35,176 bases of DNA from positions 1 through 35,176 of the forward strand of contig OUQQ01000152.1 of the NCBI GenBank assembly GCA_900404475.1, in the 5' to 3' direction. The stretch is from Spongospora subterranea. Taxonomy: Eukaryota; Endomyxa; Phytomyxea; Plasmodiophorida; Plasmodiophoridae. The translations under genes were made by a program, and so were the position numbers. Below, piece after piece: positions 1 to 10,516 of the stretch; position 1 is the stretch's first letter; each line of letters opens with the position of its first letter. The notes under the pieces were generated by a model. The model saw only the letters and a program-made list of their open reading frames with translations. It was not told the origin of the DNA and made no database searches.

Positions 1-240
1 GGCGGCCTCACAGTGAGGAAAAAGTCGAGCGGCGCAACCCTCTTTTTTGATGTTCGGATGCTATGTTTTGTTTCAACAAAGTGCGTGAAAAAGTGCGATG
101 AGCAAAAACGGAAACTTTTTCAGGTGGCATGACAAAATTACTCGATTTTTCAGATTGTTTTATGACAATTTTTTTTCCATTTTTACCGCACGAAAAATGC
201 CGTGACATTATTAGCATCCATTTACGGACCTAAATGTGGA

Positions 241-2347
241 ATGTCATCTACGGTAATGTTCTCAGGGCGTGGGCGAGGAGGTAGAAGGGGCCGTGGAAAG
301 TCTAGCGCCTCCTCCAAGAAAGACAACGCAGAAGATGTTGTTTGTTTTTGCCCATACAATGAATTTATTGCAGCCGGCGTTCTAGAGTTGATTCACTCGC
401 AGAACCCGGAAGCGAATGCAAACATCACTAGCACCTTTTGGAAAGTATTGCACTACGGTCGACCTTGTTGTTTGGGTTTTCAACGCGCTGCTTCCTCTTA
501 GGCGCTTTCGTCAATTCAAAAGTCACCAATTCCATTAAAATCTGTCGATGATGTGAAAAAGCTCAAATTCGTTGGGGTGTATTTATGCAATGAGGTATGT
601 CTGTGATGCAATTATTTACATAGGCCTAATGTCTTGGCAAGATTGTGAAAATTATCAAGCATCACGGGTTAGTGTTGGCCCCTCCTCCTACTAAAAGTTT
701 TGCAGCTGGGCCGGTTGAAGAAGCATCCCATCCACCTGCGAAACGAGCAAGAACAAAGAAAGCGAAAGAGTACATTCCGAGGTTTATGGTTAGTCTGGTA
801 TTAAGTGACAAATTCTTTATTGATTGCGAAATAGTCTGGAGCATATGCAATATTGGTCGCAATGGCACAGCACGATCGTTCCTATAGAAAAGGCGAACTG
901 ATAACAGCTGCTCAACCATTTTCAGAATCAAGCTTCACCGCAATCGAAGTGAATGGAAACGAATCGAATTTTTATAATGCATGGTCTGGCTCTACCACGT
1001 TGATTTCAAATGGGTTGATTACAAAGATGGGGAGTCCTGCTAGGTCAGATTGTAGTCTAATTACCTGCGAATCTAACAGGCTTATCCAGATACCAGTTGA
1101 CAGATACGGGTCGGATCCTTGCCACGAGATTACTGGGAGATTGGCAAAACCAGAATGCGCTCGCGGAACACCCTCCCAGAGCTCCCGAGGTTACTGCTTC
1201 CCTCAACGTCTTCTCTCCGATTGAGACTAACATTGTATCGAAAGTTCCTGGCAATTTTACATCCAATTTTGAAGTATGAGCGATGTAATGATATTTGGGT
1301 TGACAAGGTTCTCAATGTTTCGTAGATCGTCCTTATCGTGGACTCAGCAGAACAGGTATGCATGACATTCTGCTCCCTTTTTTTATCTAATGAGAGGGAT
1401 AGTTTCGTAACGCAACCAATAAAGTTATTGACGAATTTCACTCAAGAGCCCTAAAAGCAGAAAGATATAATCTTGCTATTGGAGATTATTGCTGGGTAGC
1501 AAGACCAACCTTGGACACTACTTTGGCTAACTGTGTAGTTTTGCCACCCATTATTGAGCGCAAAAAAGGGGCTGATTTTGCGGAAAGTATCAGAGACTCA
1601 AGATATGAAGAGCAAAAATTTCGACTTAAAAGGTCTTTTTATTCATTTTTGTCATGTTAGTGCTAGATACTCAACCCTATACAGAACTGGGATGCCGATT
1701 GTGTATTTGCTCGAAGGAGATATCAATGCTAACCACGTCATGGATCCTAGATCATTAATTAGTGCCGTATCTAAAATGACAGTAAGGCAACTTAATGTCG
1801 ATGCCATGTACGAAATAAGAATTGATGTTCAGGTCAGAGACGGATTTTTTGTGTATCGAACGAAAGATATCGATAATTCAATCAGATTTCTGCATGGCGT
1901 TCACGAACAGATTATTCTTTCAGTTGCCCAGAATGGGATTCCTTCTGATGCAGAGCCGCTAGGAAGGTTCAACCAGCGCTTAGCTAAGTCATTTGTTCCT
2001 GACAAATCCCTAAGATTTGGTATCGGAGATAGCTTGAATTGACAAGATGCGTCTGTTCTCATATCACCTCGATAGGCAACATGCTCATGTCCATAGCCGG
2101 AATCAGTTCATATAAATGTAAAGCGATCATTGATCGACATCCCACTCTTCGAAGTTTATTAAACGCCTACGATGCATGTCCTGATCGCGCTGCGCAAGAG
2201 TCGCTTCTGGAATCGATCGTTTTCTTGTCGAACGGTATCACCCAGTCCAAGGTCGGAATCGCTGCATCGAAATCCATCAGGTCATTTTTCAAGGACAGCT
2301 CGTATAGAAGTAAACGGGGCGGGTCAGAACCCAATCCAGATATGTGA
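241..2347 (+). CDS. MUS81: MUS81 structure-specific endonuclease, catalytic subunit
   Basis: Cuts branched DNA (3' flaps, replication forks, nicked Holliday junctions) in the nucleus as the catalytic half of MUS81-EME1. Exons that splice in phase: 241-444, 502-594, 642-788, 835-1043, 1090-1273, 1326-1355, 1403-1632, 1685-2019, 2076-2347, giving 567 residues, close to the family's usual length. An Arg/Gly-rich basic start is followed by the N-terminal helix-hairpin-helix region (about residues 40-110) and a winged-helix region (about 148-215). The ERCC4-type nuclease core has GDYCW (316-320) and the IERKKGAD motif (340-347), then EQKFRLKR. A C-terminal HhH is seen around NMLMSIAGIS. The ATG at 241 is the first in frame; the one at 256 is an alternative. 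The third exon is joined through an acceptor ending AAG, the least typical site. The next gene starts about 43 nt after the stop, so spacing is compact. Confidence 0.93.
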
Positions 2348-2390
2348 TTTATAGGGTCTTTATTAAATTATACTGTCTGCTTATGTAACC

Positions 2391-3114
2391 ATGAGTGTTT
2401 CATCCCCTGAGTGCATCCCAGTCCAGCATTGGATCACGGAATGCCATGCCTACTGGACCCTGTCTCAAACGGTAACTGCAGTCTGGTAACGTGTCCACTG
2501 TAGGGAACTGCGATCATCATTTGATGATTGCGGCAACTCGTCATTATCCTATATATTATGTTGAATCATCATGAGGTTGGAAAAAGGAAGTTTGGACATG
2601 ATTTGACTAACACCCAGCTCGCAGACAAGTTCTCGTTGAAAACAAATTTGGACAAGCAACAATGCCCAACTGATAAAGAAAGGAGCAGCATACACAGGAG
2701 GCTTCATGATGATTTTAGTCCCGAACGACCAGAACCACTCGATGGTTCTAGCAAATGTAAAAGACAGAAGGACCATTCGTCAAAAAGGACACGACTTCTC
2801 GATAAAAGTAAGTTACAACATGTTACATCGTATATTAACCGCAATTTATAGACTTCCATCGACGGAAATTGGCAAAACTAAAACTGGAGAAAGTTTCATC
2901 CAGCGGATCGGAATCAGAACCATGCCAGTCTCTATTAGAAAATGTCCCATATCTCAAAATTAGGACGTACTCAAAGATTCCAGAGAAACAGTGGGTTCTT
3001 GTCCAGCAGCGCTCTCAAGCACGAACTTCTTTTGCCAATGAACCGTTGAACATTGAAGAATGGTTGCAGAGAGAAAAAATCAGGTTTCGGAAAAAGAGAC
3101 GATCGAAATTGTAG
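2391..3114 (+). CDS. Unidentified small basic protein, 2-3 exons
   Basis: I do not recognise this gene. The firmest part is 2558-2807 joined to 2852-3114 across a 44-nt GTAAGT intron, in phase. The product is rich in Lys, Arg, Ser and Glu with no membrane segment. It carries charged stretches (KRKFGHD, RRLHDDFSPERPEP) and ends in a very basic tail (KIRFRKKRRSK), so a nuclear or RNA/chromatin-associated role is possible but unproven. A likely first exon 2391-2471 begins 43 nt after the MUS81 stop and could join at 2576, but the implied 104-nt intron is about twice the local norm. If that is wrong, the ATG at 2558 starts the protein. The 3' end is also uncertain: TAG closes the frame at 3114, while a GTGAGT donor just before the stop could extend it to 3265. 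It lies tail-to-tail with the CCDC17-like gene. Confidence 0.55.
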
Positions 3115-3280
3115 TGAGTTCAAGAGATTGAAACGGTCTACGCTCATTACCAAGAGGTTTTACGGGGATGCATTCACAATCACAAGCCACAGTAGCATAC
3201 ACAGTAGGATCTTCATCGGTTGTCCGAACGAAATTACCTTGTTTTCAACTGATCAGTACAAATAGATATGCGTATCAATA

Positions 3281-6200
3281 TTATCTGTTTAAATGGTCGA
3301 TTGCCAAATTTGAGGCTATGAGTTTCAACATTGCGGTCTCAAACTGCTGCACAGTCCCATCCGATGATGCCATAAGTTTCGATAACCTCTGCGGCTTCTG
3401 ACCTAAACCGAACATTGCTCCTTTAGACACTTGTTCGAGGTCGCATTCATACTTGTCGCGTCTTTCCCATTCAACATATAGTAGTTCAGTGGCTCGTAAA
3501 TTAAACTTGGACGGCGCCAAGTTTCCCAACTGAGAATCAGCTATGCGAACAATGACAGAGGCAGGTTCCATAAAAGTGAGTGGCGCAAGTTTCAAGGCTT
3601 TGCGACGTTTTGCGCCCGGCTTGCCAGATTCACGCCAAATCACAGAAGCGATGTCCTCCTTCTGCATCATTTCGAGAATGTCCATCGGAGGAGAGCCTTT
3701 GAAAAGCGGAAGCTGAAAGGTTCCCATGCCTATGTAGCCTTCGCTGTCGAACACTTGAAGGGCAGTCCACCCAAACGGCTCAACGGTTCCAGCCGACGAA
3801 GAACTTACTTTTAATAATCTCACGTCGATAACGACTATGGCGAACTCATTTAAATCAACATCGCGAAACGTTGTATAACCGTTGAGAAACATCGGCCATT
3901 TGAGATAGCTATCCCAGTCCCACTGCCCAGTTACTTGAACATCTTCGGTTAAGGGAAAAGGCTTGTAAAAGTCGGCGGGAGGGGAAACAGAATAGACTGC
4001 AAATGGTAATGATTGCCCATCACCGATATAATATCCCGCATCGATAGCGATACGAAACCCGGTAACTGGATTATAGTGAGCAAAATGCTTCAAATCAATG
4101 GGCACCATAGGCACTCTTCCTTTTACAGCAGGAAGTGTAGCCTCAAGGATCTTTTTCTCAATCCATGCCATAATATCGTTACTGTTTTGCTGCGAAATAG
4201 TTTCTGCATTGCCTTCCAGCTGTGAGGAAGCTATGTCAGAAAACAAAACCATGGACATCATGTGATGCTAGAAACCTGATCTACAACGCTTTCCACCAGG
4301 ACGGTGTCCTTTTTACCCAAAAAGTTGTACAATTTGGCTTCGATGGCAGAGGGATGGCAGCGACTCGAATCGTAGCAGCTGTTATAAACTAAGAGACCAT
4401 CTTTGAAAAGAGGATAGTTTTGAAAATACCCTCTACTATACGGTAAGGCGGGAACAATGAGACCTGAACTCTCCCACTCTGATTCTGGAACCTGTTTTGT
4501 GCTCAACACCTCTCCTAATTCTGAGGATTTTGCTGCTGGTACAATTCGAACGAGCACTGTCGCACATGGTACTAAATGACGACGAAACATTCAAATCCTC
4601 GATGTCGACAGCATCTGATGCTCAATATTTACACTTTGAAGCTGTAGTATATGTTGCAACAGAAAACGTCCCATTCGCGCGAATCAAATCGACATATAAA
4701 GGGAGCTGAAAAGAGCCAGAATTTAGGCAAAATTCCTGCTGTTGTGCTTGGCTCGGCTGCAATCGATCATGTTTGAGATAGAACACGTTCAATACTGCCA
4801 CACCAACTAGCTGCAAACATTGAAATATCAGCGTACTGAATGTGACGATTTTGAGGTATACCTTCAGTTTTAGCGAACCTTGCTCGATAGCTTCGATGAC
4901 CAACTCTGTGGGCAATACAACTCAAAGAACGACCTCGACAGGGTATACTATTTGGCTTACCCAGTGTGCAGGTTGGGTTGAAAGCATGCGAGCGATACTC
5001 TTGCCTCAGATCAAATCGTGGGCAATGAATTTGACTTTCTGGGTGGCAAACCGCTTTTGCGCTGTCTCCGACAATATTGCCGAAATCATTGGTCCAGCAG
5101 CTTAAAGTTACACGAGAAAGCAAAACATTATCTGGTAAAAAGCGGCAAGAATCTACGTAAACATCGAAGCCGTCTCCAGCCTCGAAAAGCTCTTCATTGA
5201 AATTCGCGGCCTGTATGCATATCTTCAAAACTGCCTGCAGATTTCATTTGTTTCTAGCACTACCTTCGCTTCAATCCACGGAAGGATAGATGTAGACTCA
5301 TTGGATTCGTCAACAAGTAAGCAAACAGTTTTCAAGGTGGGCAGCTGGCCCCCATGAAAAATTTCAATGGTTAAACAAACGTCGTTGAGGGAAGATGAAG
5401 GTCGAAACGGCCATGATATCGGACCGGTCGAAAATCTGAGGACGTTTGGACCAGTGCACAGTTTATCATTTCGCATAATCTCTGCTAATGAGTATGCAAC
5501 AATTTCTTCTCCATCACTAATATCGACCCCGACTGAACCTTTGTTTGGACGATTTGATGTGATGATCACTTCTATAAGCAACATTATGGCGACATCATAT
5601 GGGCATCGTTGGAACGTGCAACAGCTTTCCCATTCAAAAACGCCCAATCCTCCAGATGCACCAACCTATTGCCAGATCAAAAAAGGTTATTATTTGGAAA
5701 GGTTTTGGGCAAACCTGCGCATACGAAGATGACCATATCCAAGGATCAACGTCGCTAGGGCTTTGAACAACAGCTTGTTTTTCTTTAGACCATAATGAAA
5801 GGCGGATTCGGGCGAAAGAATATGGCAGCTCAGCTGAATGAATTGCGAATCCAACGTCTAATGACTTTTTCTCGGGTTCAGCTGGAAGTTCCTTGTCAGG
5901 CGTTGACTCAGGTGTCCCATTAGGTCTTGATTGAATCTCAGTCAAGGAATTTACTCTTGATATGCGTCTCGAAGCAGCCCGATCAGTTCTGGCATATTTC
6001 TCCAAATTGACTTCGTTTGGCTGTTGACTGGCGTCCCTTCCTGGCCAATTCAGACCTATAGGCGCCTCATGAAGGAACTGCTCTTTATAGAATTGCATAA
6101 CTAAATCCGGATCACCTCCCGGTTGGATCGAATCGTCTTTTGCGGACGATATTCGAAGAAATACACTGGCCGAGTGATGCATATACGATTTCAAAAGTGT

Positions 6201-9146
6201 TTTCAATGAAGACGCTGGACATTCTTTACGAATTGGCCCGCTATACAAAGGGGATTTCCAGGAGCCAGTCAGAAGCGAGCTGTCGTCAGAAAACAGATCA
6301 AACATGGTCCATCCGATACTTTGCGTTTGTGGAGGCAGACCTGGCCCTGCTGGACCAGCGAGCTGTGATTGAACTTCAACAAGCAGTTTCAGTGACTTCA
6401 ACGGCGGCACTCGAGGAAAATGTGAAACAAGCCCACAGACACAGATTCGGTTCGATGATGAAGATGGACCGTCAGCTTGGCTTTCGAAAACCTCGGTTTG
6501 ATTCACAGTACTTTTCGGTGAACCTGACCGATAATATAAGAGATCTGAGCAAGAGTTTTGTTAATTGACTTACCTCCATCCAGGATTTGATAGACGAATC
6601 GGACGGCAGTTTGCGTTTTATCGAGCCCGTATACGAAATCCCAAATGACAGTGAACCCATCTACCGCATTGTATCGAATTGTGAGAGGAACCTTGAAGTC
6701 TGATAGAGGCTGAGATCCAGTTAGACATCATTTTACAGTAAATTTATGTTGTAGCATACTAGATCGCGGACCAATTCTTGCCTAATTCGTTGCTTCTCGA
6801 GTTTCCTTTGTTGTTCGGCCATAAACTCTGCGTGCTTTCGCTTTTGTTCAAGTTCCCGCACTTTAAGTTCATTTTCTTGCCTTATAATGGAAAGTTCAAG
6901 TTCTTCTTTGTTGATTTCTTTTTGAAACCGCAACTTGGTTAGCTTTGTCAAGTGCTCCATTTCGATTTTGTACAATTCCGAATCTTTCGGTACCGAACGA
7001 GTATTGATTGCAGACATCCGACTTAAGTCAGCTGATTCTGCCCTGAATCACAGTCTGTGAGATACAGCAGAATGACCGATTTCGAAATACTCAGACCCGA
7101 AACTGAAGTCAGCATTCCGATGGTGCCGGTGCTGAGGACGATCAAAGCTTTCAGGATCGGGTGGTAGTGCGATTCCAGCTTGAGAAGATAACTTGGCTGT
7201 CATCAACCGCAACGTCGCCTCGAAATCTCTTCGTTGACGCTCGAGGCGTTGAACATCGTTGGACATCTCAATATCGCTGAGCTCCTGCTGCAGTCTGGCA
7301 TTCTCCGATTGATGTTGCTGAAGAATGATCTGAGTCTGCGACATTTGCTGCTGCAACTGCGTAATGATAGGATTGGACGACGCCACCGCTGAAAATACCG
7401 GATCTTCAATTGCATGATTCCATGGAGATACGTTCGCGGCCGGATACTTTGTTGCATCACTTGTATTTCTGCGACCGTGTCGAATTGAGTCTTGTTTTAT
7501 TGATTCGGAGCTAGGGGTTTCTCTGATTGGAAAACTGAATAAAGATACCATATCCTCGAATTTTTGTACCTTTCCTGAAAAACAGAATTCTTTAGGCGCT
7601 CAATTTCGTCCATGATAAGGGCGATCTGTGCGCTATTATCGTTAGAATTATCAACAATTGCACTGTTGCTGCTTTCGATTGTGACAGGAGATGATTGTTT
7701 AGAATGCACTTCTGCAGCTCCAGCGCTGGCAGTTGGCCGGACGCGATTATTGACTTCCGGAGACACACTCTTCAAGGGAACATCACGACTTGGAGCTGAT
7801 GCTGAAGCGCCCTGATCGGAAACCGATTCAAAGACCTGAGAGGTTGTGTCTGCTAAAGTCATTTTGTCTGAAAGCGATGCCACTGTTAAGATTTGAGGCT
7901 GTACTTCTTCAATAATGACCTCGAATTCTGAGGCGGAAACTTGTATTGGCTGAGAAAACTCTTTGTTTTGCTCTTCCTGAAAAGATTCTAGTTTCTCTCT
8001 CATTTTGACAAGGGTCGCCATTTCTTCCGTCTATTTGAAATTTCTCGTCATCGAAGTCGGCGAGCAAACCGCACCCAACCGTACCTGCTTTGCTTTCAAG
8101 GTCTCAATCAACTTTCGCCGTTGATTTTCCGATATCCGCTCTGTCGGGGATGGAGTTTGGCCATTTGTTGATCTGGTCATAGCCTCTAATTTTGTGACAA
8201 TTGCCCCTCTTTCAGCCATTCTCTGCTGCCGTATTATCCTTAGTTTAGCCGCTTCTTCACCTAAATTACGTCCAGTTTGTGCAAACTTTTGGCGGAAGTC
8301 TGTAGCGCTCACTGGGTTTTCAAGTTGATTCCCCCATGGCAAACTTAGAGCAGACCGTTTCAATGGAGTACTTTCCATCTTGGAGTTATTCGTGTCTATC
8401 TGTCCAACTAATTTTTGAATCTCTTCTAACGCTAGCATCTCTTTCTTCTTCAAAAATTCTTGCTCTTTGATGAGTTCGTCTATCTCTTGCCTTTTTTCAA
8501 TTTCAAGGGCTTGTAGATTGGCCTTATCGATTTTCTGCAAAGCGTCTTTGACCCGTTCCTTCTCCATGCGAGCTCTAATTTCGGACGACCTTTGCTCATC
8601 TAAGTCTCCAATCATTGTTTGTATCCGCGTCTCCTCTTCCATACGCTTAGACATAATTTCACTATGGTTCGACTTGAGTGCCCGTAAATTCGAGAGCAGC
8701 TCTTTCTCTCGTTGCTTGAGCACCTCAGTCTTTACATCCGCCATTGCTGTCGCGTCTCCTCGAATTTGACTACGTAATTCAGCTAAGCTAACCTTACCGA
8801 TAGCTCCCGTTCCGGCATTGATAAAATTCCGAATTCCCTCAAAAGATAAGTTTGGCTGATTTCCTGTCCCTGAATACGACTCCTGCAATATACTTTGTTT
8901 GAATTTTTCAATATCAGCATATTTGCTATTTTGGCAGAAAAAAGATAGGTGATTCGACAATTCTTCCCGAGTCTAAACAAAACAGTTATTGTTGGTCGAG
9001 GAGCGAAAGTTTCAAGTCACCTTGAATTTCAAATTGCATTTCCTGCAATCTAAGGTGAGTCCGGGTGATGGTTGAACGGCAACGTCGGGAGCTGTGGCGT
9101 TGGTGGGGAATCCGTCCCCCTCAACATGTTGATCAATGGGCTCCAT
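3281..9146 (-). CDS. CCDC17-like coiled-coil protein with N-terminal zinc finger and repeated C2-like modules
   Basis: Thirteen exons splice in phase (minus strand): 9146-9021, 8972-8085, 8030-7570, 7522-7077, 7037-6760, 6709-6574, 6523-5715, 5665-5264, 5210-4961, 4905-4862, 4810-4633, 4571-4276, 4219-3281; 1750 residues. Introns are 39-61 nt. The start has a C2HC finger (C34, C37, H50, C55) matching the layout at the N-terminus of CCDC17. Long charged coiled coils fill roughly residues 100-735. The C-terminal half holds repeated beta-rich modules, with YNAVDGF/GWTMF (near 745 and 850), GFDVYVDSCRFLPDN (near 1196) and YNPVTGF/FGWTAL (near 1489 and 1588), as in the CCDC17 C-terminus. From memory the vertebrate protein is about 620 residues, so this one is greatly enlarged. 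The family is little studied and follows ciliated lineages; a flagellar or centrosomal role is inference. The ATG at 9146 gives the whole finger in frame. Confidence 0.75.
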
Positions 9147-10516
9147 CCGATCCCCAACCCCTCTCCGATATATCACTATGGGATGTACTCCTTCCCATTA
9201 GCGCCACCCATGTTCGCCTCCCTCTTTATTATCTACCTGTGAAGGCCCACACCCTCCATCTACCCCATAGGTATGGCAGTCAACCCTATCCTCGACCCCC
9301 CGATATACCACCAGGATATCCTATGGTCGGACCATCATCAGCGGTTGTGTGTCGGTCCCTCCGTTGTTGGCGTCAGAATTCCAGTCAAACAAAGGAAGCG
9401 GATGGACGCCGCAACATTGCAGGAAAACGCCCTTCAAAAACCACATCAATCAGAATGCTATATCGTCGTCAACGCCGTTTTCTCTCATGGCGCCGAAAAT
9501 CGATGTGATTGACATTGATTGTACTTGGAGTCGCGCTGGATGATTTGTCAATACCACCGCAAATCGTGAAAATATCGGTTAAACAACATTGCGGATTTTT
9601 TCGATCGCCCGCGAGGATTCCAATCTCAGGGCAGGTGACTATCAATGGATGAAAATGCCCAGGCTGCCATCTTTGCGCTTCTCTTGAGTGCTCGACGTCA
9701 TCAGGAATCTTGTCGTCATTTGGATGTTTCTGGTCTGCAATGTCACCATTGGGCGCGATGCCATTGGTCTCACCAGATCAAAGGCGTCCGATTCTGGTCG
9801 TCATCATATGGTTCTATCACCACCATTCCAGAAACCGTCTGACAGATCGTCAATCGTTTCAACGCTCGTCAATACAGTTTGGATTGTCCTAAACCTTTCC
9901 ATTATGAATATTGGTCCAGTTGCCACCAGTATGCAATGTTGTCGACAGCCAGAGTGTCAATCTGCACGATGAACTCGTGTACGTTCCCTGATTTGTGCTT
10001 GATTCCGATAATCCGAAATCGAATAAATCGAAGAAGTTTTGGTTTACTAAAACGGATTAAATCGGGAACGTGTTGCAAAAAGTGTTTCCGGAATGAGCAG
10101 GTGAAACGGTTGAAGGCAAGAGCGGTGCTGGGAGCGCCTCGCGCCAAGCTATAGAAACTCTTCAACGATATTCTCGAGGGCTATCTGACCGAACAATGCT
10201 CTAAAAATGGTGATCGCTTTCCTATCGACTGCCTCTGCCATCATTCGTATACGCAACCACTTTGCATAATCGTGTCCTCAGGGAACTGTTATCAGATAGC
10301 GACCTCTATCCGGTCTTCGCACTAGGCAGAAACACGTCTTATATAGGTTCCTGGCGTTGATTGACCTATTGCCAGTGAATGGAATGTATGGCCAGTCCAT
10401 CCGTGTGCCATCAACTGCATTGGCAGGCAAGTCACTGGTCACAGGTGTGCATTCATAGACACACCAATTGGCCCAACCCACTCAACACGAAACCCCTTTA
10501 GCGACTTCCTGGGCAC
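9147..10516. other. 1.37-kb spacer with short decayed-looking open frames
   Basis: No convincing gene. It separates the start of the CCDC17-like gene from the first glycan gene and must hold both promoters. The plus strand has several short frames that interrupt one another: a Pro/Tyr/Gly-rich stretch about 9150-9350, a 79-residue frame 9273-9512, and a frame 9688-9972 with a hydrophobic run (LVVIWMFLVCNV). The minus strand is also open at 9902-10165. No splice combination that I tried gave a long protein, so these could be relics of a lost coding gene or chance frames. Confidence 0.4.

Noticed and set aside
1326..1355. Apparent loss of Arg in the D-x-R-E strand of the MUS81 nuclease (D-S-A-E here)
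   Set aside because: This position varies in MUS81 proteins and the essential GD...ERK-x3-D residues are all present.
3783..3812. GTAAGT-like donor inside the last exon of the CCDC17-like gene
   Set aside because: The implied intron is about 30 nt, shorter than any other here, and the frame is open through it.
9065..9508. 147-codon plus-strand frame
   Set aside because: Its left end lies on the opposite strand of the first exon of the CCDC17-like gene (9021-9146), whose zinc finger is convincing; the frame is Arg/Trp-rich and without motifs.
9902..10481. Minus-strand frames with a faint piggyBac-transposase look (GIKHKSGNVHEF)
   Set aside because: No catalytic Asp pattern, several stops between pieces and no terminal repeats seen.
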